Source of the DNA: Chloroflexota bacterium
GTDB lineage: Bacteria > Chloroflexota > Anaerolineae > Aggregatilineales > Phototrophicaceae
Length of the DNA stretch: 11,556 nt
Direction: 5' to 3'
Assembly (NCBI GenBank): GCA_023430545.1
Contig: JAEZAF010000141.1
Span: 1-11,556, forward strand
Of this stretch, positions 5,399-11,556 are shown one piece after another. Under the pieces are notes generated by a model that saw only the letters and a program-made list of their open reading frames with translations, had not been told where the DNA came from and made no database searches. Numbering within the stretch: the stretch's first letter is position 1; each line of letters opens with the position of its first letter. The position numbers and the translations under genes are program-made.

Positions 5399-7423
5399 AT
5401 GGCGTTTCAACTTGTATCGGACTTCAAACCCACCGGGGATCAACCCAAAGCCATTGAACAACTTGTTGAAGGCATCCAGCAGAATTACAAGTACCAGACA
5501 CTCTTAGGTGCAACGGGTACGGGCAAGACTTTTGCCGTCGCGAATCTCGTACAGCAGACACAGCGCCCGACGCTGATTCTCGCCCATAACAAGACACTGG
5601 CGGCGCAGCTCTACGCAGAGTTCAAGAGCTTCTTCCCGAAGAACGCCGTCGAGTACTATGTCAGTTACTATGACTACTATCAGCCGGAATCCTACGTTCC
5701 GCGCTATGACCTCTACATCGAAAAGCAGACCGAGATCAACGAGCATATCGAGCGCCTGCGTATTGCTGCCAAGGCCGCGCTCCTCTCACGCCGTGATGTA
5801 CTGATCGTCGCCTCGGTCTCGTGCATTTACGGTACCGGTGACCCGGAGACGTGGGCGAAGTCGATTCTCGAGCTGCGGGTAGGGGATACCCTCCGACGGG
5901 AAGCGATCCTGCGCCGTCTGGTCGCGCTTCAGTACACCCGTAATGATATGACGCTCGAACACGGTAACTTCCGGGTGCGTGGTGATACACTGGAGATCTA
6001 CCCTCCGTATGAAGATGCGGCCTATCGCATCACCATGTTTGATGATGACATTGAGCGTGTGCTGCGCTTTGACCCGCTGACCGGTGAACTGCTCAGTGAT
6101 CAGCCGGTAGTGGTGGTCTTCCCTGCGACGCAGTTCCTTGCCGATCAGGATAAGCTCAAGCAGGCCATTACTGACATCGAAAAAGAGCTGGAGATGCAGC
6201 TCGAATACTTCAAGCGGGACGGCAAACTGGTTGAGGCGCAGCGTTTACAGCAGCGTACACGTTATGATGTTGAGATGCTGCGTGAAGTTGGCTTCACGTC
6301 CGGCATCGAAAACTACTCGCGTCACCTCGAACAGCGCGCCCCAGGGACACCACCGCACACCCTGCTCGATTACTTCCCCGATGACTATCTGCTGGTGATT
6401 GACGAAAGCCACATGACCATCCCGCAGGTACGTGGGATGTACAACGGTGACCAGGCTCGCAAGCAGAATCTGGTGGACTTTGGCTTCCGTCTGCCGAGTG
6501 CGATGGACAACCGTCCGCTCAAGTTCGATGAGTTTGAGGATCGCGCCGGGATGACGATTTTCACGACTGCGACGCCCGGGCCGTATGAACTGGGCATCAG
6601 CAAGCAGGTCGTCCAGCAGATCATTCGCCCGACGGGTATCCTCGATCCACAGGTGGTTGTCCGCCCGGTCGAAGGCCAGATTGACGATCTGCTTCAGGAA
6701 GTGGCGATGCGCGTCAAGAAAGGCCAGCGTGCGCTGATCACGACACTGACACAGAAGATGTCGGAAGAACTGGCCGGTTATCTCAACGAGATCGGTATCA
6801 AGGCGCATTACCTGCACGCCGAGATTGAGACGCTCGAACGTGTCGAAATCCTGCGCGATCTGCGTCTCGGTGTGTACGATGCGATTGTCGGGATTAACCT
6901 GCTGCGTGAAGGGATCGACCTGCCGGAAGTCTCGCTGGTCGCCATTCTGGATGCGGACAAGGAAGGCTTCCTGCGTTCAGAAGCCGCGCTGATCCAGACC
7001 ATTGGCCGTGCAGCCCGTCATCTGGAAGGGCAGGTGATCCTGTACGCCAACCGTGTGACGGACTCGATGCGGCGGGCGATGGAAGAAACCGAGCGCCGCC
7101 GCTCGGTACAGGATGCGTATAACAAGGAGCGCGGTATCGAGCCAACCGCCATCATCAAGGCGGTGCGCGACCTGACGGATCGTGTCCGCATGATGGTCGC
7201 TGAAGAAGACGGTAAGTCAGCGGAAGAAACCGGTCCGGTGGATTACGCCAGACTGAGCAAGACCGAGCTTCACAAGCTGGTCAAGGAGCTTGAGAACGAG
7301 ATGAAACGCGCAGCCAAGGCGCTTGAGTTCGAGAAAGCAGCCGCAATGCGTGATCAGGTGTTCGAGCTTCGCGGCATCCTTGCCGAAAAGGAAATGGACG
7401 CCGAGATCATCGGCGAAAAGTAA
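5399..7423 (+). CDS. uvrB: UvrABC excinuclease subunit B
   Basis: 674 residues, full length for UvrB (about 660-680). UvrB is the damage-verifying helicase-like ATPase of nucleotide excision repair: UvrA loads it on DNA and it then recruits UvrC for incision. Visible motifs: Walker A GATGTGKT (37-44); the aromatic beta-hairpin YYVSYYDYYQPESYVP (86-101) that inserts between the strands; Walker B DESH (335-338); TTATPGPYE (389-397); GINLLREGIDLPE (498-510); QTIGRAAR (533-540); and a C-terminal UVR domain at about 620-658 that contacts UvrC. No key residue is missing. AGGAG lies seven bases before the ATG. The gene has its own promoter, LexA box and terminator, so it is a single SOS-controlled unit, independent of the upstream operon. 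Confidence 0.99.
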   Translation: MAFQLVSDFKPTGDQPKAIEQLVEGIQQNYKYQTLLGATGTGKTFAVANLVQQTQRPTLILAHNKTLAAQLYAEFKSFFPKNAVEYYVSYYDYYQPESYVPRYDLYIEKQTEINEHIERLRIAAKAALLSRRDVLIVASVSCIYGTGDPETWAKSILELRVGDTLRREAILRRLVALQYTRNDMTLEHGNFRVRGDTLEIYPPYEDAAYRITMFDDDIERVLRFDPLTGELLSDQPVVVVFPATQFLADQDKLKQAITDIEKELEMQLEYFKRDGKLVEAQRLQQRTRYDVEMLREVGFTSGIENYSRHLEQRAPGTPPHTLLDYFPDDYLLVIDESHMTIPQVRGMYNGDQARKQNLVDFGFRLPSAMDNRPLKFDEFEDRAGMTIFTTATPGPYELGISKQVVQQIIRPTGILDPQVVVRPVEGQIDDLLQEVAMRVKKGQRALITTLTQKMSEELAGYLNEIGIKAHYLHAEIETLERVEILRDLRLGVYDAIVGINLLREGIDLPEVSLVAILDADKEGFLRSEAALIQTIGRAARHLEGQVILYANRVTDSMRRAMEETERRRSVQDAYNKERGIEPTAIIKAVRDLTDRVRMMVAEEDGKSAEETGPVDYARLSKTELHKLVKELENEMKRAAKALEFEKAAAMRDQVFELRGILAEKEMDAEIIGEK

Positions 7424-7436
7424 CGTTCATATTGTG

Positions 7437-7464
7437 AACGGGGTGGTTAGTGAGCCACCCCGTT
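7437..7464 (+). terminator. Intrinsic terminator of uvrB
   Basis: AACGGGGTGG and CCACCCCGTT form a perfect 10-bp stem with an eight-base loop, followed by a T-rich run (TCGTTTGTATT). It begins 13 bases after the uvrB stop. A second, shorter hairpin, CGTTCA-TATTG-TGAACG (7424-7440), shares four bases with the left arm, so the two cannot form together. The minus-strand side lacks a T tract, so this mainly serves uvrB. Confidence 0.8.
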
Positions 7465-7485
7465 TCGTTTGTATTGACAAGTTAT

Positions 7486-7518
7486 CTGGGCTGGAAGAAT
7501 CCAGCTCCTACAGCCCAG
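7486..7518. repeat. REP-like double palindrome in the convergent gap
   Basis: Outer arms CTGGGCTG (7486-7493) and CAGCCCAG (7511-7518) pair perfectly. An overlapping alternative pairs GCTGGA (7490-7495) with TCCAGC (7500-7505) around AGAA. No T tract follows on either strand, so it is not a classical terminator. It lies eight bases beyond the stop of the minus-strand gene. Its form resembles repetitive extragenic palindromes; whether it is dispersed in the genome is unknown. Confidence 0.5.
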
Positions 7519-7526
7519 GATGATTT

Positions 7527-8831
7527 TTATGCCTTGACGCCCAGATGCTGCGCCACCAGTGGTGCGAGTTCTTCCCATTCGATGCTGGTCTGACGACCCT
7601 GATCGAACTCCGCGACCATCCACTGATACAGTGCCTGAAGGCCGCTGTCGTCTTTCGCCAGTTCCACACCCGTATGCTGTTTGATGAGGAAGATCAGCCC
7701 CGCGAGGCCGCTGTCCTTCGTCAGCGAGACCTCCAGCGGACGCCCCAGCAGATCCGGCACATTGAACGGCGCGTACATCCACCAGAACTTGTTCAACCCA
7801 TCCGCATGGACGCCGGCGCGTGTCCGGTGTGCGTCACGTCCATACAGCGGATACTTCGGCGGGACGGGTTCACCCATCTCGGCGTACAGCGCGGACAGGT
7901 CATTCAGCGCTTTGAAGTCCGGTGCATCATCGGTGAAGTAGCCCATGCCCATCAGATGCAGCAGCACACCTTCCAGCGGCGCGTTGCCTGTGCGTTCGCC
8001 CTTGCCGAGTGACGTCCCGTTGATCGCCGCGCATCCTTCTCTGATCGCGGCCAGACAGTTGGCAACGACCAGCCATGTATCGTTATGCGGGTGGAATTCC
8101 AGCTCTTCAGGTTCCAGCCCCAAAACACGCAGCGCCCGGATGATGCGTGGGATACTGCGTGGCAGTTCGACGTCGTCGTAGGGCAGGCCGAGTCCCATCG
8201 TATCGCACACACGGAATTTAGGCCGCAGTCCTGCTGGTTCGCAGATGGCCTGCACTGCCTCAACGAACGGCTGTATGAAATCCATCGGCGCACGGGTTGC
8301 ATCTTCTAGATGCAGGCGCGGACGAATACCAGCATCCACTACCATACGCACCGCATCCAGATAGGTCTGCGCCGCCTGATTGCGTCCACCGGGCTTGAAT
8401 TTGTGGAAGGTGTGATAATCTGAAGCCGAGGCCAGCATCCCGGTCTCACGGACGCCAAGCGACCTGATCAGTTCGACATCTTTGGCCGCTGCGCGTATCC
8501 AGGTCGTCGGTTCAATCGGTGCGCCGGAGTGGTAGCGCTCCATTGCGCTTTCCAATGCCGCCCGGTCTGATGGCCGGTAGACAAAGAACTCCGCCTGACG
8601 GATCGCACCGCTGGTGCCGGTAAAAGCACACAGGATGTCATAGATTTTCAGCGACGCTTCGGTTGTCAGCGGCAGGCCGCCCTGCTGCCCATCGCGGTGA
8701 GTAGTCTCCGTTGTCCATGCCTGCGCGGAAAGGGTATCAGGGCGCTTTCCCTCAGCCCAGACATACTGCGGGAACTGGTCACGTGGAAAGCTGTCCTCAA
8801 AATATTCAGGGAAATCGGGTTCAATCATCAT
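7527..8831 (-). CDS. DRE-TIM metallolyase, probable Re-citrate synthase-like enzyme
   Basis: 434 residues of the isopropylmalate/homocitrate synthase superfamily, whose TIM-barrel enzymes condense acetyl-CoA with a 2-oxo acid using a divalent metal. Signatures: ETTHRDGQQ (42-50; Arg46 and metal-binding Asp47), EFHPHND (245-251; metal-binding His247 and His249), NGTSLGKGERTGN (271-283), and the HADGLNK subdomain (342-348). There is no LeuA-type regulatory domain at the end. Segments such as AIRQAEFFVY (76-85), RETGMLASASDYHTF (128-142) and CDTMGLGLPY (209-218) agree with my recollection of Re-citrate synthases, the oxygen-sensitive alternative citrate synthases of clostridia and Dehalococcoides. 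That suggests oxaloacetate as substrate. Homocitrate, citramalate or isopropylmalate synthase activity remains possible. AAGG lies upstream; MM at the start leaves two possible ATGs, the first better spaced. It is divergent from an HTH-citrate synthase, with which it shares an operator. Family sure; substrate about 0.65. Confidence 0.93.
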   Translation of the reverse strand: MMIEPDFPEYFEDSFPRDQFPQYVWAEGKRPDTLSAQAWTTETTHRDGQQGGLPLTTEASLKIYDILCAFTGTSGAIRQAEFFVYRPSDRAALESAMERYHSGAPIEPTTWIRAAAKDVELIRSLGVRETGMLASASDYHTFHKFKPGGRNQAAQTYLDAVRMVVDAGIRPRLHLEDATRAPMDFIQPFVEAVQAICEPAGLRPKFRVCDTMGLGLPYDDVELPRSIPRIIRALRVLGLEPEELEFHPHNDTWLVVANCLAAIREGCAAINGTSLGKGERTGNAPLEGVLLHLMGMGYFTDDAPDFKALNDLSALYAEMGEPVPPKYPLYGRDAHRTRAGVHADGLNKFWWMYAPFNVPDLLGRPLEVSLTKDSGLAGLIFLIKQHTGVELAKDDSGLQALYQWMVAEFDQGRQTSIEWEELAPLVAQHLGVKA

Positions 8832-8870
8832 CGTAAAATCGCCTTTTGGGTCTAAATAATCACTCTCGTC

Positions 8871-8899
8871 TTTCCAACATAGAATTTTCAGGATATATT
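8871..8899 (+). promoter_or_regulatory. Promoter of the HTH-citrate synthase gene
   Basis: TTTCCA (8871-8876, four of six) and TATATT (8894-8899, five of six) are 17 bp apart. Transcription would start near 8906, inside the palindromic operator, so a bound protein should block it. Confidence 0.55.
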
Positions 8900-8904
8900 G
8901 TCAA
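8876..8904 (-). promoter_or_regulatory. Promoter of the Re-citrate synthase-like gene
   Basis: On the minus strand a perfect TTGACA (8904-8899) is followed after 17 bp by TATGTT (8881-8876, four of six). The start would be near 8869, with a leader of about 38 bases. The -35 lies inside the operator and overlaps the -10 of the opposing promoter by one base, so the two promoters occupy the same DNA face to face. Confidence 0.65.
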
Positions 8905-8929
8905 TATTGATTAAGTAATCAATATATCC
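8891..8929. promoter_or_regulatory. Complex palindromic operator shared by the divergent pair
   Basis: Two perfect inverted repeats are nested. The inner one is ATATTGATTA (8904-8913) and TAATCAATAT (8916-8925) around a 2-bp centre. The outer one is GGATATATTG (8891-8900) and CAATATATCC (8920-8929). A further perfect palindrome, TCAATATTGA, lies at 8901-8910. In all, ATATTG or its complement occurs four times in 39 bp. The site covers the -35 of the minus-strand promoter, the -10 and start of the plus-strand promoter, and stops just before the ribosome site of the HTH gene. The natural ligand is the N-terminal HTH of the adjacent citrate-synthase protein; that is inference. Confidence 0.8.
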
Positions 8930-8931
8930 AT

Positions 8932-8945
8932 AGGATGACATCTTG
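8932..8945 (+). promoter_or_regulatory. Ribosome site that fixes a TTG start
   Basis: AGGATG (8932-8937) stands five bases before TTG (8943-8945). An in-frame TAG at 8931 rules out any earlier start. The ATG inside the ribosome site (8935) reads only three codons (M-T-S) before a stop that overlaps the TTG, so TTG is the start. TTG should keep expression low, as suits a regulator. Confidence 0.8.
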
Positions 8946-10154
8946 AAAAAACGCTATCTCACCTCAAAAGAAGTGACCGAAGCGCTTCAGATCACCCCGG
9001 CGACACTTTATGCCTATGTCAGCCGTGGGTTGATCCGCAGCGAGACCTCACCAGATGATCCGCGCCAGCGCCGCTATCTTGCTGAAGATGTTCAGCGATT
9101 ACTAGAACGCAAGGCACAGCGTCAGGACCCATCACAGGCTGTGCAGCAGAAGGTCCAGCAGGCGCTGCACTGGGGCGCTCCCGTCATGGACTCCGCATTG
9201 ACGCTGATCACTAATGGTGAGCTTTACTATCGCGGTCAGCGTGTGTCCGCGTTGGCCCAGTCCGCTGGGTTTGAAGATGTCTGTGGTTTGCTGTGGCTGG
9301 ATGATATGGAAGCCGGGGAACGGCTGTTTGCTGAAAGCCAACCTGTATCTTCACTGATGCCAATCGAGACACCGACTGCCTCAGCCCTGATTCGTATGCA
9401 GATTGCGTTGGCTGCCTCTGCTGAAGCGGATCTTCAGGCGTTTGACCACAGTCCCCAGAATGTCGCCCGAATCGGTGTACGCATCATCCAGCACATGATT
9501 CGGTCTGCAACATCTGCCCCGATCAATCCCGGGATTACGATTGCAGAGGCTGTCGCGCAGGGATGGGATGCAGACATTACACCGCTGATCAATGCCGCAT
9601 TGATCCTGTGTGCCGATCATGAGCTGAACGTCTCGGCTTTTACGGCGCGTGCGATTGCCTCTGCCGACGCCTCGCCGTATCAGGCGGTGATTGGCGCACT
9701 GGCGGCCCTGCAAGGCTATCGTCATGGTGGGGCGACACAGCGCGTCGATACGATGCTACAGGTCTTCGAAGCCGCGCCAGACCGATTAACGGCGATGCGC
9801 CGCTGGCTTCAGGGTGGACAGACGCTGGCAGGTTTTGGGCATCATCTCTATCCCGAAGGGGATGTGCGCGCCGGTGTGCTGCTGGATCTGCTCGACCGGC
9901 ATGTGAATCAGCATCCTGCGCTTGATCTCGCGGCGCAGGTGATCGACTTCGCCAGTCAGACAGTTGGGCAGCATCCGAATGTTGATTTCGCATTGGTGGT
10001 ACTCCAGCGTGCTTTTGAGCTTCAGGCTGATGTCGCACTGACCCTATTCGCGCTGGGCCGCACTGCTGGCTGGATCGCCCACATCATCGAGCAGTATGAG
10101 GTTGATACCATGATCCGGCCCCGTGCGACCTATACGGGTCGGCTGCCATCCTGA
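8943..10154 (+). CDS. MerR-type HTH fused to an Si-type citrate synthase
   Basis: 403 residues. Residues 1-55 form a MerR/excisionase-type winged HTH (YLTSKEVTEALQITPATLYAYVSRGLI, with a PDDPRQRRY wing). A linker to about 75 leads into a full citrate synthase domain (about 76-403). This opens with GELYYRGQRVSALA (92-105; compare the family's YRG...LA). The catalytic set is kept: His226 (ADHELNVSAFTA), His261 (YRHGGA), His300 (AGFGHHLY) and Asp348 (HPNVDF). Substrate-binding segments GRTAGW (372-377) and IRPRATYTG (391-399) are also present. Si-type citrate synthases join acetyl-CoA and oxaloacetate, so this protein may be an active enzyme, a DNA-binding metabolite sensor, or both. The gene diverges from a Re-citrate-synthase-like gene, and a palindromic operator immediately precedes its ribosome site, which fits autoregulation and control of the neighbour. 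The HTH-citrate synthase arrangement is known from annotations; I know of no settled function. Confidence 0.93.
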   Translation: MKKRYLTSKEVTEALQITPATLYAYVSRGLIRSETSPDDPRQRRYLAEDVQRLLERKAQRQDPSQAVQQKVQQALHWGAPVMDSALTLITNGELYYRGQRVSALAQSAGFEDVCGLLWLDDMEAGERLFAESQPVSSLMPIETPTASALIRMQIALAASAEADLQAFDHSPQNVARIGVRIIQHMIRSATSAPINPGITIAEAVAQGWDADITPLINAALILCADHELNVSAFTARAIASADASPYQAVIGALAALQGYRHGGATQRVDTMLQVFEAAPDRLTAMRRWLQGGQTLAGFGHHLYPEGDVRAGVLLDLLDRHVNQHPALDLAAQVIDFASQTVGQHPNVDFALVVLQRAFELQADVALTLFALGRTAGWIAHIIEQYEVDTMIRPRATYTGRLPS

Positions 10155-10217
10155 ATGAAACTGCTGCTGATTTCGGTGATAACGAATGTAAAGACTGTTT
10201 CAGGAGTTCTGAGATGA
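10155..10217 (+). CDS. Possible 20-residue leader ORF, doubtful
   Basis: An ATG directly after the TGA of the HTH-citrate synthase opens a 20-codon frame (MKLLLISVITNVKTVSGVLR). Its TGA overlaps the ATG of the next gene as ATGA, so it exactly fills the gap. It has no clear ribosome site and could only be made by coupled re-initiation. It could link translation of the two neighbours, or be chance. Confidence 0.15.
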   Translation: MKLLLISVITNVKTVSGVLR

Positions 10218-11556
10218 AGCGCACCTATACAGCGTTACTGGTACTTGCAGCTCTGCTTTTGCTGAGTGACGGTGCGGCGGGTGCTGTACAGGAACCTGTG
10301 CTGCGTGTCCCATCCGTAGAGGAATATCTGGCCGCTGTACCGACGATCATCGAGGAGAGTGAGCGTGACGAAAGTATCCTGCTGCTGACGTATCTGGAAT
10401 TGTTCCGCCGCTATCCGGATTTCATGAATCAGCCTTTTGACATGTTACAGGAGATCGCGCGGGCTTATCGTTCTTATTATTCAAATCAGGTTTCACGGTT
10501 TGCTGATCGCAATAATCAGGATACATGGAATACGTGGCTGATTGAGGCATGGCTGCGGGAAAATGAATCACAGTTAGCGTCTGCCGATCATCTGACGTTT
10601 GGTGATTTCGAAATTGAGATCACACGCGCCGATTTAAGCGGAGATGGCGAAGAAGAGTACCTGCTTTATATCGTCGAGCAGATTCCTTACAGCTCTGGTG
10701 AGGGTAAAAGGGAAAATTATATCACTTATTGGGTGCTCCAGCCTGATCCTGCATCCGATACCGGTTATCGGCGTATCGAGACACCACTGCCGTGGTTTCA
10801 GGAAAGCGGTTATGGCGGCGGCGGTCGCACCTCTGGCAATCTGTTTACTTATTCTGTTCAGGATGTGACCGGAGATGGCGTGAATGAGTGGGTCGTGTTT
10901 TCTGCCAGATTCACAGCCAGCGGTTTTGGCCGATGCCAGTCATTAGCTCTGCTGAGCTGGCAGGATAGTATGCTGGTCAATCTGATGGCAACATCACTGA
11001 GCGCCTGCCAAAACACTGAAGACCTTTTGCTTGATCAGATCCTGTCAGGGATCACGTATAGTTTTTCCGCTGATCAGATTACCCAGACATTCCGAGCTTC
11101 TGATACCTGGCGCTGTGGGTGGCAGGAGACCGAAACCCACCGCTGGGATGGAGACATTTTCACACCGGTTGCCGATGAGCGTGATTATGACCAAACCCTC
11201 AACTGCGCGGTAAAAGCAGCGGAAAATGCCATGTGGGAAGGGGATTTCGAAACCGCCATCGCGTCTTATGAACAGGGGCTGATGCTGCCAGATCGGGCGC
11301 CGAACCCGGATGCGTCAATGGGTGTGCAGGAATTGCGACAGTATGCGACAGCACGTCTGGCAATCGCCTATGCGCTCTCCGGTAGAGAGGCCGATGCTCA
11401 AACCTTAATCACTGATCTGTCAGAACAGTCGCCAGCGTCCGAGATGATGCATCAGTTGATCGATGCTTTGTCCGAAGCCGGGAATGCCGCCGAGATCTGC
11501 ACTGCTGCCTATCAGGTGTTTGAGACACTTACTGCGGGTCAATTTGATTACAGCCT
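10214..11556 (+). CDS. Secreted protein with FG-GAP-like calcium loops and TPR-like repeats, 3' end outside the window
   Basis: The frame is open from the ATG at 10214 to the right edge (447 codons seen). AGGAG lies six bases before the ATG. A signal peptide is evident: MKRT, a hydrophobic stretch (about 7-17), then a likely cut after Ala-Gly-Ala near residue 24. It has no lipobox Cys. Two loops of the form D-x-[ST]-G-D-G-x-x-E occur at 140-148 (DLSGDGEEE) and 217-225 (DVTGDGVNE). They resemble the calcium loops of FG-GAP/VCBS beta-propeller repeats and are each followed by a hydrophobic strand. The later part (about 329-408) is helical and TPR-like (AAENAMWEGDFETAIASYEQ; LRQYATARLAIAYALSGRE). 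Several Cys residues could form disulfides outside the cell. Such proteins are common in Chloroflexota as surface or envelope proteins, but the function is unknown. It follows the HTH-citrate synthase by 59 bp without a terminator, so read-through is possible. Confidence 0.9.
   Translation, partial: MKRTYTALLVLAALLLLSDGAAGAVQEPVLRVPSVEEYLAAVPTIIEESERDESILLLTYLELFRRYPDFMNQPFDMLQEIARAYRSYYSNQVSRFADRNNQDTWNTWLIEAWLRENESQLASADHLTFGDFEIEITRADLSGDGEEEYLLYIVEQIPYSSGEGKRENYITYWVLQPDPASDTGYRRIETPLPWFQESGYGGGGRTSGNLFTYSVQDVTGDGVNEWVVFSARFTASGFGRCQSLALLSWQDSMLVNLMATSLSACQNTEDLLLDQILSGITYSFSADQITQTFRASDTWRCGWQETETHRWDGDIFTPVADERDYDQTLNCAVKAAENAMWEGDFETAIASYEQGLMLPDRAPNPDASMGVQELRQYATARLAIAYALSGREADAQTLITDLSEQSPASEMMHQLIDALSEAGNAAEICTAAYQVFETLTAGQFDYS

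Noticed and set aside
6245..6817. Long minus-strand frame (190 codons) opposite uvrB
   Set aside because: It lies wholly within the conserved uvrB coding region and shows no motif.
7474..7502. TTGACA followed by GAATCC in the convergent gap
   Set aside because: The -10 is poor, it points into the 3' end of the opposing gene, and no gene follows on that strand.
8935..8946. ATG-ACA-TCT-TGA mini-frame overlapping the TTG start
   Set aside because: The ATG is part of the ribosome site itself and has none upstream; three codons in this position are most likely chance.

Overview
The window looks like bacterial chromosome of moderate-to-high GC with dense coding and short gaps. I infer a member of the Chloroflexota (Anaerolineae-like) at about 0.6 confidence. 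The reasons are a Gram-positive-type LexA box in front of uvrB (reported for Dehalococcoides), a Re-citrate-synthase-like enzyme (also known from Dehalococcoides), and secreted proteins with DxTGDGxxE loops plus TPR-like helices. I see no tRNA, rRNA, CRISPR array, transposase or phage gene, and no gene-free stretch longer than 300 bases.

Layout. (1) 1-1850, minus strand: an uncharacterised 313-residue protein with a helical head and a long disordered tail, then an N-terminally membrane-anchored phospholipase-D-type (HKD) protein that runs off the left edge. A heptamer tandem repeat lies between them, and a good sigma-70-type promoter lies upstream. (2) 1851-2048: divergent intergenic region with direct and inverted repeats. 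(3) 2049-5264, plus strand: a probable three-gene operon of PyrK-like, PyrD-like and FolC/Mur-ligase-like proteins. All three keep their fold signatures but differ at specific substrate or cofactor positions. (4) 5265-7464: uvrB with an extended -10 promoter, one near-perfect and one weaker LexA box, and an intrinsic terminator. (5) 7465-7526: convergent gap with a REP-like palindrome. (6) 7527-10154: a DRE-TIM metallolyase resembling Re-citrate synthase (minus strand), divergent from a MerR-type HTH fused to a complete Si-type citrate synthase (plus strand). Their promoters overlap head to head on an elaborate palindromic operator. (7) 10155-11556: a possible 20-codon ORF and the start of a secreted protein that runs off the right edge.

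Two parts could be undescribed systems. In the first, the HTH-citrate synthase is well placed to act as a metabolite-sensing regulator of itself and of the non-homologous citrate-synthase-like gene beside it. In the second, the PyrK/PyrD/FolC-like operon keeps an iron-sulfur electron entry, a flavin barrel and an ATP-dependent amide-ligase core but has lost the orotate-site residues. This suggests a redox-plus-ligation pathway on a different substrate. Both proposals are inference from motifs and layout; no database search was run.
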